From: Gossypium raimondii
Taxonomy: Eukaryota; Streptophyta; Magnoliopsida; Malvales; Malvaceae
Assembly: GCF_025698545.1 (NCBI RefSeq)
Contig: NC_068573.1
Span: forward strand, 17,135,874 to 17,199,873
Length of the DNA stretch: 64,000 nt
Direction: 5' to 3'
The translations under genes were made by a program, and so were the position numbers. The notes below the pieces were generated by a model. It was not told where the DNA came from. It worked only from the letters and a program-made list of their open reading frames with translations, and ran no database searches. This document shows positions 33,063-44,232 of the stretch, piece by piece (position 1 is the first letter of the stretch; each line of letters begins with the position of its first letter).

Positions 33063-35597
33063 TAACGCCCCAAAAACCCTTTATATATTTATTTTTGTAT
33101 GTTTGTGACACAAATATCTGTCAGCTTCACTGGTTAAGTGTTCTAGGTGTGTGTGTGAGGTCCTAAGTTCAAGCCTTAGCTTGGGCAAATTGTTGTTTTT
33201 AAATGAGTAAACCCCTATCTCTAATCGGTAGGCTTATAAATAAATGTTGATAAAATATGTTAGAATGGGCTTGTTAGTCTAGTGGTTAAGTGAAGTGTAA
33301 ATATGCTGGAGGTCTTGTGTTCAAATCTTTGTGCGATCAAGGGGATTTATTTTTACTACTTATGCCGAATGAGTGTTATAGTTTGACCGAAATTCTGAGT
33401 ATTTGAGGACTGTGGGGAGGTTGTGGCCGATTTTTAGGATGATAATGAGGGAGATTTCAGTAGTTGTGGTATTGATGAAGGAAAATAAGGAATTTGAGGT
33501 GTGGTGGGAAGTGGACGGTTTGTTGAGGGATAGTAGGAGAGTTTTGAGGAGTGGATCAAGGAAGGAGATCAGTAGTGGTGTCGAAACTGATTCGTTTCCC
33601 AAAATTCGGCTTTAGCTTTTGTTTCCTCTCAATTTTCTGTCAACTGCTCTCCTTCCCCTGTCGAATATTGCTAGTGAATTTCTGATACTTCTTTTTGTTT
33701 TTTCTTCTTCTTTTCGGTTTTGCACACTTCCCTACCCATATTTTCTTTTTTCTTTTTCTTGCGGTCACCTCCTTTCTGTTCCTGTTGATTGCTACCAAAT
33801 TGTTGATCCTTAGGCCGATTCTTTTTCTTTTCGTCCCCCTTTATATTGCCGATTCTTGTCTCCTCCACTCTGTCATTCCATATTTCTATCGTTAATTGTT
33901 CTCGTGGTTTGGTTCTCGCCGCTATTCTGGTAAGTAAAACTTCGACACCTTGTTTTGTGCCTAATTTAAATGCTGATAGGATGTTGCTATCGTTTTGACA
34001 GCAAGGAATCGTTTTGATTGAGGTCCCTCTTCTGTGGAGTGCTAGTATTTTCATTCGAAGTTTCAAGGTAGATATGGTGCGTTTGAAATGGAAATATTCT
34101 GCTTTCATGAGTTAAGACTAACGATTAAAGTGAATGATCAATTTTAGGAACTACTCAGCTCAGAAGTGTTTTGCCGCGAAACCATAACAAGTGTGTAAAC
34201 ACAACTCTGAAAATGGAAATCGACGAAAAGCCAAAAAATGTGATCCCTGTGATCGAATATGGGTATATGATCGACAAGGCTGGCTATGTGTGATTCATGG
34301 GCCGGGTCGAATTGGGCCATGTGCGCCACACGATCGCGTGGGCCCCACACGGGTGAACCACACGGGCGTAGGGGAATATTGGGTCAGGTCGTGAGATCCA
34401 CACGGCTAAGGCCATTTTGGGTCCTGTGGGCCAGACGGGCGTGTGGGCCTACATGAGCATGCAACATGGGTCGTGGGCCCATTTTCACTATTTAACTTCT
34501 AAGGTTGCACGGGTCGCCCGAGTCGACTGTGGACTTACTATAGGGTCGGTAAGCTTACCTAGACCCCTAATTAACTGAAATGACTGTATGACTGATACAA
34601 TTATGCATGTTATCAAGTATGATGATGTCCCACTAGTTTGATACTGTATGCCCTAATTTTATGCATGATATTATGTTTTAGCATGTCATATATGTATATT
34701 GCATTGCATTGGGGTGGGTTTATATTGTTCGGAGGAAGTGTACTGAAAGGCCTCGAGGCTAAATTACTGGCAGCTCAACTGCAAACTATTGTCTAGTGCC
34801 GCATTCGGTACTTTTTGGAGTGTAGGGATGGGTGGGTTGATTATATCCCTACATGGAGTGTAGGGTTAGACAGAGTTGGAGTGTAGAGGCTGGCTGGGTA
34901 GGATTTGATACTACATATCATATCTATTGAGTATCGATATCAGAATGGGCCAAGGCCCAAATGCATGATCGCTTCAGATTGTAATGGGCTAAGGCCCTAA
35001 TCAAATCATATCGAAATGGGCTTAGGCCCAGACTATGATTGCATATTGTCTGCTTGTTTATGTGGGAATTACACATTGAGTTTTTGTAAACTCACCCTTC
35101 TGATCCATCTGTTCAGGTAATCCCCAGACTTAGGCGGATCAGAGCGGTAGAGGACTCAGCTGTGGCCACACGGCTTCTTTTTACTGTTTCGTATTTAATT
35201 AGGTTTATTTTTTTAAAGCTTTATTTGAGGTATTTTTCTGTAATAATGACTGCTATGAGTTTTTGCTTAAATTTTGGATTTTATACTGCTTTATGTTTTA
35301 TATCTGCTAGAGGTAGATAAAACACGGGCTTTTAAAATAAATGCATTTGTTTTAGCAAACTACCCACAAGGACACAAACTGTTTTAAAAAGCTTTCGCAA
35401 TGTATAATATTTTGCAAACTAATGAATGAATTAAAAATCACTATTTTAGGATTAATAAAAAGATAACGACGAGATCTAAACGGAAAATTTTTAAGCAAAG
35501 TTATAGTTTTTCAACACGAGCATCGGTTTTCAAACACACTATCATGTGACATCGCCAGATTCGGCCATAATGTCCAGGTGGGGTTTGGGGTGTTACA
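33063..35597 (+). repeat. 5' LTR of Ty3/gypsy element A
   Basis: It opens with a degenerate TATAACGCCCC (a mutated TGTAACRCCCC) and closes with GGGGTGTTACA at 35597, followed at once by a primer-binding-like sequence. It is about 2.5 kb, with GC-rich 'cacacgggcgt' text at 34310-34450 and a stretch ('atccccagacttaggcgg' at 35122) typical of long LTRs in this window. The start point is less certain than the end. Confidence 0.7.
33118..33360 (+). repeat. Two tRNA/SINE-like promoter pairs inside the LTR
   Basis: Each unit has an A-box-like 'tggttaagtg' followed 30-45 bp later by a B-box-like 'gttcaa' block: 'ggtcctaagttcaagcc' (33160) and 'ggtcttgtgttcaaatc' (33311). This is the layout of a tRNA-derived SINE head, present twice in tandem. 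It is not a functional tRNA: no cloverleaf could be drawn. Confidence 0.5.
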
Positions 35598-35598
35598 T

Positions 35599-35618
35599 TT
35601 GGTGGTATGAGAGCCAGG
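35599..35618 (+). promoter_or_regulatory. Primer-binding site, initiator-tRNA-Met type
   Basis: Directly after the LTR end comes 'tggtggtatgagagccagg', a mutated form of the TGGTATCAGAGCC primer-binding site complementary to tRNA-iMet. This confirms the end of the LTR and the + strand orientation of element A. Confidence 0.75.
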
Positions 35619-35993
35619 TTACAAAAATCGGCTATGGATATGGGTTTTTAAGACATGATTTCTGAGAACTGAATTCTAAATGTTTTTACTAAAAGTGTGG
35701 TACATTGAGTCTCCGGCGCCAATCCAGTAAGTTTTCTGAAACTGTTTTGGATAGTATATCCTGAAACTGCTATAGGTAGTATATACTGAGACTACTATAG
35801 ATAGACTGTATTAAAAACACTCAAGTTAATGTATACTGATACTGTAGTAAAACTGATGGACACTGATAGAGACTGCGTTGTATGAGAATAAACTTTACAC
35901 TTCTGATATTGTTTTCATAAAACATCTGTTAATAAACATTAAAACTGTAAACTGATGCATAAAATTGTAAATACAGATTAACACAAATAGACA

Positions 35994-38264
35994 ATGAGCA
36001 CAAGAGGTACTCGCGGACGGGGTACAAGAGGCTGTGGTAGAGGTCGTAGAAGTGCTCGAGCTGGGTCCTCATTTTCTGGCAACTTGCCTAATTTGGATAC
36101 AAATGAGACATCGGTTTCACCCATGACCGAGACTGGGTCTCATGATCGTGTGGTTGGGTATGATGCACTGTCCTAAGCCATGTTAAAGATTTTAGAGAGG
36201 GTCGTTGGGCCCAATACTGGAGTTGAAGGCCGTGGGTCGGTTACGGAACGACTCCGGTCCAATGGAGCCAAGAATTTTAGGGGTATTGTTAGAGATTCCC
36301 CTAATATGGCTGAGTACTGGATAGAGGCCATAGAGAGAATTATGGACGACCTGGACTGTACCCCTGAGCAAAAATTAAAGGGTGCTGTATCGCTGCTACG
36401 ATATGAGGCTTATCAATGGTGGCTCACTGTTAAAGAAGGGCACTCAGCCCGATCGACTAACCTAGGAGTTCTTTAAGACCGCTTTACAGGGGAAATATGT
36501 GGGGGCCAGCTATGTGGATACCCGTAGGAGAGAGTTCTTGAATCTGACTCAGGGGGACAGATAAGTGGCTGAGTATGAGGCCGAGTTTTTACAACTGAGC
36601 CACTATGCGCATGGTATGCTGGCGACTGAGTACGAGCAATGTGTTCGCTTCGAGTATGGCATCAGGGATAATCTGAGGGTTCTGATAGCTCCACAGAGGG
36701 AGCAAGATTTTGCTGCACTGGTTGATAAGGCGAAGATTGCCGAGGAAGTGAAACGTACTGAGTGCCAGAATTGTGACAGAGAGAGAGAGGCAGAAATAAG
36801 AGAGATTCGGAGCCCTCGAGTTCCATTCAGAGGCCTAAGAAAAATGCCAGAGTTGATGGGCCGATCAGAGTTAGGGCTCCCATTATCGCTCATCGATGAC
36901 CAACGTGTAATCGACTGTGGTAGGCGCCATCGTATGCAGTGTTGGAAAAGAATTGGGGCATGTTTGAGGTGCGGCTCTCTAGAGCACTGTATTAAAGAGT
37001 GTCCATAGAGGTCCGATTAGATGCAAGCTCCGGGTAATAATACTGCACAGCCACCAAGAGTAGTTCATTAGCCACTAAGAGGTCGGGGTTAGGCCAGAGG
37101 TGGTAATGGTTTAGGCCGTGGTCAGAGAGTATTGGGTAGAGGTGCTGGACATATTGAGGCAAGGCAACCGGCTCTAGTTTATGCTACTAGTCACCGAGAG
37201 GATAGAGATGCTTCGGACGTCATTACGGGTACATTCTTTATTTAATGTACCATATACTGCACTGATAGATATAGGATCCACTCACTCCTATATAGCTTGT
37301 ACCGTATCTGAAAACTTGGGTATACTGGTGAAAGCACTACGAGTGAGGTCACTGTACTAAGTTCGTTAGGGCAATCAATAAAGGTTAACAAACTATTTAG
37401 AGATGTTCCTCTAGAGGCTTAAGGAGCTATCTTTTTGGCTGATCTGATGGAACTGTCTTTTTGGGAATTTGATCTGATATTGGGAATGGACTAGTTGGTT
37501 AAACACCGAGCGAGCTTAGATTGTTCCACAAAAAGGGTTGTACTGAGAATTATGGAAGACAGTGAGGTAGTCGTAATTGGGGAGCGCTGGAACTACTTAT
37601 CGAATGTGATTTCTGCATTAAAGGCCGAGAAGTTGGTTCGTAAGGGATGTGAGGCGTAGCTGGCCTACGTCAGCGTTTCAGATTTTAGGGATTCTTCAGT
37701 TAAGGATATCAGGATGGTTAAGGATTTTCTGGATGATTTTCCTGAAGAGCTACCTAGGTTACCTCCGAATCGTGAAGTAGAGTTTGGGGTTGAGCTCTTT
37801 TCTGGTACAGCTCCGGTGTCCATCACCCCTTATTGAATGGCACCAAAAGAACTTGTGGAGCTTAAGACTCAAATTCAAGAGTTACTGGATCGTGGGTTCA
37901 TCCGCCCTAATGTGTCTCCGTGGGGAGCACTGGTTCTGTTTGTGAAAAAGAAGGATGGATCCATGCGCATGTGTATCGATTACCGGTAACTGAACAAGTT
38001 GATCATAAAGAATAAGTACCCTCTACCAAGGATAGACGATCTATTTGATCTGTTTCGAGGTGCTTCGATTTTCTCCAAGATTGATCTCCAATCAGGATAT
38101 CATCAGTTAACAGTTAAGGAGATTGATGTGCACAAGACAACATTTAGGACTCGATACGGTTATTACGAATTCCTTGTGATGCCATTTGGACTGACGAATG
38201 CACCAGTAGCTTTCATGGAACTGATGAACTGAGTGTTCCAGCCCTATCTGGATCTGTTCGTGTG
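35994..38264 (+). pseudogene. Ty3/gypsy element A gag-pol, truncated in reverse transcriptase
   Basis: Gag begins at ATG 35994 with an Arg/Gly-rich N-terminus. An in-frame stop lies near 36177, and capsid text follows (SPNMAEYWIEAIERIMDDL, LLRYEAYQWW), with a further stop near 36474. The zinc knuckle CLRCGSLEHCIKEC (36961-37002) keeps CX2CX4HX4C. Protease is barely traceable. Reverse transcriptase is clear at about 37840-38230: [21 protein letters not shown] followed by a stop at 37987, [31 protein letters not shown] and [15 protein letters not shown]. The catalytic xxDD block, RNase H and integrase are gone: the element is cut at about 38265 and abuts element B. Confidence 0.9.
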
Positions 38265-38345
38265 AAAGTCTATCTATACATGCCATAAATATATTCTGAT
38301 AGTGTGATGATTCTGACAATTTAAAATTGTGTTTTTATATAGTAA

Positions 38346-39466
38346 ATGGATCCTAACCGAGCTGTAGCAGATGATGTAGAAAGCAATGAGCCGGCTCCTA
38401 CGCAAGGGACCGCGCCTAAGAAAAGTAGACATGGAACTGAAACACATAGTCAGGATGAGGCTCGAGAAGCCTTCCTTTATATGATGAATAATTGGTACAC
38501 AGATTTTATTCGAGCAAATCCGAATGTTCAACCTCCTCCACCCCCTCCTATTCCTCAACCGATTCCTGTAGCTTCACAAGGTGTTGAATTAGTAAAACTG
38601 AGTAAATCCCCAGTTGATAAAATCTGAAAATAAGGGGCAGAAGATTTCAGGGTAAACATAGATGATGATCCCGAAAAGGAAGAATTTTGGCTTGAAAATT
38701 CTATCTGGGTATTTGATGAATTATCGTGTACTCCTAAAGAATGTTTAAAATGTGCCATATCTTTATTGAAAGATTCAGCATATCGTTGGTGGAAAACATT
38801 AGTATCTGTGGTTCCGAAAGAAAGGGTTACATGGGATTTCTTCCAAGAGGAATTCAGAAAGAAATACATAAGTCAACGGTTCATCGATAAAAAACGTAAG
38901 GAATTTCTCGAAATAAAGCAGGGCCAAATGTCTGTGGCAGAATATGAAAGAGAGTTTGTTAGACTTAGTAAATATGCTCAAGAGTGTGTGCCCACAAAAG
39001 CTATTACGTGTAAAAGGTTTGAAGACGGGTTAAATGAAGATATCAAAATATTTGTTGGGATGTTGAAACTGAAAGAATTTGTGGTACTGGTTGATTGAGC
39101 TTGCAAGGCTGAAGAATTGAATAAAGAAAAGAGAAAAGTTGTGATTGAGGCTCGGGATGTAAGAAAAAGACCAATGAGTAAATCATTCCAAACTCAGTCA
39201 AAGAAGTTCAAAGAAGTGAATTCTTGATCGACTGCTTCAACTGGATATTCTTACTGAGATCGTGGGAAATCATATTCGAATCCGAAAGCTCAAGCTACTT
39301 CAATAGCAAATGTGGGTAGTGTGAAGTCTAATAAACCTAAGTGTCAACATTGTGGAAGGCAACATCCTGGTGAGTGCTGGTTAATTAGCCAAGCTTGTTT
39401 CAAGTGTGGTTCTCGACAACACTACATTGAAGATTGCCCTAAGATAGTTGAAGAAGAAAAAATTTA
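38346..39466 (+). pseudogene. Ty3/gypsy element B gag, several stops
   Basis: Begins MDPNRAVADDVESNEPAP and has a proline run (about 38530-38560). It continues, after in-frame stops near 38627, with FWLENSIWVFDELSCTPKEC, LLKDSAYRWWKTLV and EFLEIKQGQMSVAEYEREF, the retrotransposon gag domain. The zinc knuckle (about 39340-39440) shows CQHCGRQHPGECW then CFKCGSRQHYIEDCP. Stops also interrupt near 39096 and 39226. The sequence differs strongly from element A, so this is another family in the same orientation. Its own 5' LTR is missing; only about 80 bp precede the gag ATG. Confidence 0.9.
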
Positions 39467-39545
39467 GAATGTTAGATCGGGTAATACTGTTAGTAGAGGT
39501 ATACCACCGAGAAATACCGAAAACAAAGTTAGCAGTAAAAGTGAA

Positions 39546-42041
39546 ATGAAAGATACAGCTGTGAGACCAGAAACTAGAACACCTGCTAGAGCTTATGCTA
39601 TACGTACTCGAGAGGATGCATCATCTCCCGATGTGATTACTGGTACATTTTCTCTCTATGACATTGATGTTATTTCATTGATTGATCCCAGGTCTACTCA
39701 TTCTTATGTTTGTGTAAATTTAGTATCTAATAATAATTTGCCTGTTGAATTTACTGAATTCATGATTAAAGTGTCAAACCCTTTAGGCAAATATGTGTTA
39801 GTCGATAAGGTTTGCAAGAATTGCCCTTTAATGATTCAAGGTCATTATTTTCCGGCAAATTTGATGTTGTTACCATTTGATGAGTTTGATGTTATTTTGG
39901 GGATGGATTGGTTGACTTTGCATGATGTCAAGGTGAATTGTAGACAGAAAATTCTTGAATTGAAATGTGAAACTGGTGAAATTCTTTGGGTTGAAACAGA
40001 TGAATCAAATAAATTGCCTATGGTGATTTCGCACATGTCTGCCCAGAAATATTTGAGAAAAGGGTGTGAAGCTTATCTTGCTTATGTGTTAAACAATGAG
40101 ATGACTGAGTCGAAGCTTGAATCAGTACCAGTAATCTTTGAATTTTCGAATGTGTTTCCAGAGGAGTTGTCTGGGTTACCTCCAATTAGAGAAGTTGAGT
40201 TTGCTATTGATTTGTTACCTGGGGCTACATCGATCTCTATTGCTTCGTATAGAATGGCTTCAACCGAATTAAAAGAACTAAAATCACAGTTACAAGAGTT
40301 GACAGATAAGGGATTTGTGAGACCAAGTTTTTCTCCCTGGGGTGCTCCTGTATTATTTGTGAAAAAGAAAGATGGTTCTATGAGACTTTTTATTGACTAT
40401 CGTTAGCTCAACAAAGTGACTATAAAGAACAAGTATCCGTTGCCAACAATTGATGACTTGTTCAACCAATTAAAGGGAGCAACAGTGTTTTCAAAGATTG
40501 ATTTGAGATCAGGTTACTATCAATTGAGAGTTAAAGAGTCAGATGTTCCAAAAACTACTTTCAGAATGAGATATGGGCATTACGAATTTCTAGTGATGCC
40601 TTTTGGTTTAACTAATGCTCCGGCTATTTTTATGGACTTGATGAACTGAATTTTCCGACCGTATTTGGATAAGCTTGTGGTGATGTTCATAGATGATATT
40701 TTAATCTATTCTCTAGATGAATCCGAGCACGCTGAGCATTTGAGAACTGTGTTACAGATTTTGAGAGAGAAGAAGTTATTTGCTAAATTTAGTAAAAGTG
40801 AGTTTTGGCTTCATGAAGTCAGATTTTTAGGACACATAATTTCAAGTGATGGTATTCGGGTTAACCGAGTAAAATTTCAGCAATTGTTAATTGGGAGCCG
40901 CTAAAGAATGTATCCGAGTTTAGAAGTTTTCTAGGCTTAGCCGGGTATTATAGACATTTTGTTAAAGGATTCTCAATGATTGCTTCTCATATGACTAAGT
41001 TATTGCAAAAGAATGTCAAATTTGAATGGACTGATAAATTGAAGGCGTTATTGACTGAGGCGCCGGTGTTGGTGCAACCTGAGACAGGGAAAGAGTTTAT
41101 AATTTACAGTGATGCATCGTTGAATGGTCTTGGATGTGTGTTAATGTAAGAAGGTAGAATAATAGCTTATGCTTCGAGACAACTGAAACCACATGAGAAG
41201 AATTATCCGACGCATGACTTGGAATTAGCTGCTATCGTTTTTGCTTTAAAAATTTGGTGTCATTATTTGTATGTGAGAAATGCCGAATCTTTACTGATCA
41301 TAAAAGTTTGAAGTATCTCATGAATCAAAAGGATTTGAATTTGCGACAATGAAGATGGCTCGGATTAATAAAAGATTATGAGTTAGTTATTGATTACCAC
41401 CCAGGAAATGCAAATGTAGTCGTTGATGCTTTGAGCAGAAAATATTTGTTTGCTTTGAGAACCATGGATACGAGTTTAGCTTTGTCTGAGGATGGTTCAA
41501 TTTTGGTTGAGTTGAAAGCTAGACCGTTATTTTTGCAGTAAATTTGTGAAGCTCAGTTGAATGATAGTGAATTACAAGTCAAGAGATTTCAGTGTGAATC
41601 AGGTTGTGATTCAGATTTTGGAATTAGATTAGATGATTGTCTAATGTTCCGAGATAGAATATGTGTACCGAAAGATGATGAGTTGATTCAGAAAATTTTA
41701 CATGAGGAACACAATGGTAGTTTATCAATTCACCCAGGTAGTACGAAAATGTATAATGTTTGATTTGTCAACAAGTAAAAGTTGAACATCAAGTACCTTC
41801 GGGTCTACTTCAACCATTAATGATTCCTGAGTGGAAATGGGACAGAATCACGATGGATTTTGTGACGGGTTTGCCTCTGACTCCTAGGAAGAAAGATGCT
41901 ATTTGGGTAATCGTTGATAGATTGACGAAATCAGCCCATTTTATACCGGTACGTATTGATTACTCACTTGACAAGTTGGCGGAGTTATATGTTGCTGAAA
42001 TTTTGAGGTTGCACGGGGTGCCTAAGTCCATTTTGTTATAA
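39546..42041 (+). pseudogene. Ty3/gypsy element B pol (PR-RT-RH-INT), truncated
   Basis: Protease: [12 protein letters not shown] at about 39678-39715, where the catalytic D-S/T-G reads D-P-R, plus the downstream DVILGMDWL flap. Reverse transcriptase: [18 protein letters not shown] with a stop at 40404, [31 protein letters not shown] and [10 protein letters not shown] stop at 40647 is followed by [10 protein letters not shown] (catalytic DD, about 40684). RNase [17 protein letters not shown] and [16 protein letters not shown], with stops. The integrase zinc finger is missing its middle: KMYN runs directly into ICQQVKVEH near 41760. The integrase core then reads WDRITMDFVTGLP and VDRLTKSAHFIPV and is cut at about 42041. 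The enzyme set is recognisable but every domain is damaged. Confidence 0.92.
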
Positions 42042-42049
42042 TATATGAG

Positions 42050-43119
42050 AAATGGTTGAATATGAAATAGTTATAAACAATGTATTAATTACATATTACT
42101 TACATCGGTGCAAAATATAGGAATTTTGCAATTCAATCCACAATCTTTTCCTTTCCCTTATCGAGGTTGATTCCATGTCTTTCTTGATCTATAATAGAAA
42201 ATTTAGCTTGTTTAATATTCACATTTATCAAAATAATCCTCGACTCAACTTTTGACAAAATTATAATTTTGTCCCTAAACTTTTGCATATTTACATTTTT
42301 TCCCCAAAGTTCAGAAATTAAATTTTATTCCTTATTCTTATGTTTTATAACATGTTGAACATTTTTCCCTTCTATGGCAACATCAAATTCTCACTCTAAC
42401 TCTTACTTATGAACATTAAATATTTTTACCGATTATGTTATTTTGGTCGTTTTCACTTAAAATCGACTAGCAAAAGTTGTTTAACATAAATTCTAGCTTC
42501 ATATTCTTCCATAAAACATCAAAATGCATACATTTCACACATGGGTAATTTTTCAAATTTCAACCCTAGCTCAAAATAACAGTAGAAATAGATAAACCGA
42601 GCTACAAGAATCTCAAAAATGCAAAGAACATTAAAAACGAGGCTAAAATGCACTTACAATCAAGCTTGAAAGTGGCCAAAACCCTAGCTATGGAGTCCTT
42701 CAAGTTTCAGCAGCAAGCAAATATGATAACACCATTTTTTACATCTTTTTCCCATTTTAATTCTATTTATTTACTAAATGACCAAAATGCCCTTACTTAA
42801 AAAAAATCCTATTTCACTTATTTCTTGTCCATTTTTTCCATCACTAACTAATGGTATAATTACCACATAAGGACCCCTAATTTATAATTCCATAACAATT
42901 AAATACCTTTAACAAATAAAACTCAACTTTTGCACTTTTTACAATTTAGTCCTTTTGACTAAATTGAGTGCCCAAACGTCAAAATTTTCGAACGAAATTT
43001 TCACGAAATATTTCTGTGAAATTGTAGACCATAAAAATATAGTAAAAATAAATTTTTCCTCTTCAAATTTGTGGTATCAAAACCACTGTTCCCACTAAGC
43101 CCTAAATCGGGTTATTACA
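42050..43119 (-). repeat. LTR remnant, - strand
   Basis: Read on the - strand it starts TGTAATAACCCGATTTAGGG at 43119, then 'gggaacagtggttt', the same opening style as the LTR at 44233. It runs down to the cut end of element B's integrase and no clear far end is visible, so this is a truncated or solo LTR in the opposite orientation. Confidence 0.65.
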
Positions 43120-44232
43120 TTTGCTTAGCATACGGTTTGTTTTCTTCGAGCGTAGGTATATTAGATTCCCGATAGTTCAAGCAATTGGTCCAGCACCCAA
43201 GAAATGATTCCCTGACTCAACAAAGTTTTTATAAATCTCGTTTTGTTTTAAGTATGGCATGTACCTAGATTGAGTCAATTTTGGTGTAATACTATGTTTA
43301 TATATGATTTTTGAAATATAATTTTGATGTATGGAATTGTTCAATAGGATTCAATATTTATATGAGCTTAAAATATGGTTTGAAATGTTTTAAAAGTTGC
43401 GTTGTCGATGACATTGATGAATAGATAGGTATGTTTAAGATTTTGAATAAAACATGCTAGATAGTTAACTTATAGATAATATGGCATCGGTATATAGTTC
43501 AATAAGGTGTTATAGTTCTTGAATTGATTCATGAGGATTGCATATTTTGGCTGAAAGTATGATATGAATGTGTATAATAGTTTATTGAAAATTGTAGGTT
43601 AAGGTTTCATTTAGAAATTTGCAAAAATAGTTTGTCACGTTGCAATGTTGAGCAAGTGTTGTACAGACGAGATCAAGTTACCAAGCCATAACATGAAGTC
43701 AAGTATTGGTCGCTGCGATAAGCCAAGCTAGTATGTTGTGTCGCGATGAGGAACCCCCAACATTGTGACGTCAACCTAAAGTTTTGTAAACATTAAAATT
43801 TAGTCTTAATTTAATCTCGAGTTAGCATTAGAGCTTTTGTAAGCTCGTGTAAGACCCGAAAATGAATATATATCATTTTATATACCTAATTTGCTTGCAT
43901 TTAAATTTTTAATAATTTGAATTAGATTATAAATTGTTCGTAGTTGCTTCGACAACGAATGCAACACCTTATGGTTCGAATTCGATGATCGAGTCAGATA
44001 TAGGGTGTTATAAATATGTTATCAAACAATAGAACATGATTAAAAAACACATAGAACCCAAAAAATTAAAGAAATATCAAGCCCCAAAAAACAAATACGA
44101 TATTTGCTAAATATGAATACTCTATACCAAAAAAAAAGAATGACCATTAAAAATCGAATAAACTCATACATATGGTTGGTAAATGAGTGATATAAATAAT
44201 AGAAAAAAACCCAAAAAAATGAAGAAATATCT
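43120..44232. other. Repeat-derived spacer, no gene recognised
   Basis: Contains a tiny LTR-like relic from TGTAAGACCCG (43853) to GGGTGTTATA (about 44012). From about 44040 there is also a segment that recurs beyond the next LTR (47153-47280). No coding frame was recognised. Confidence 0.45.

Noticed and set aside
33118..33360. Functional tRNA genes
   Set aside because: A and B boxes are present, but acceptor, anticodon and T stems cannot be drawn.
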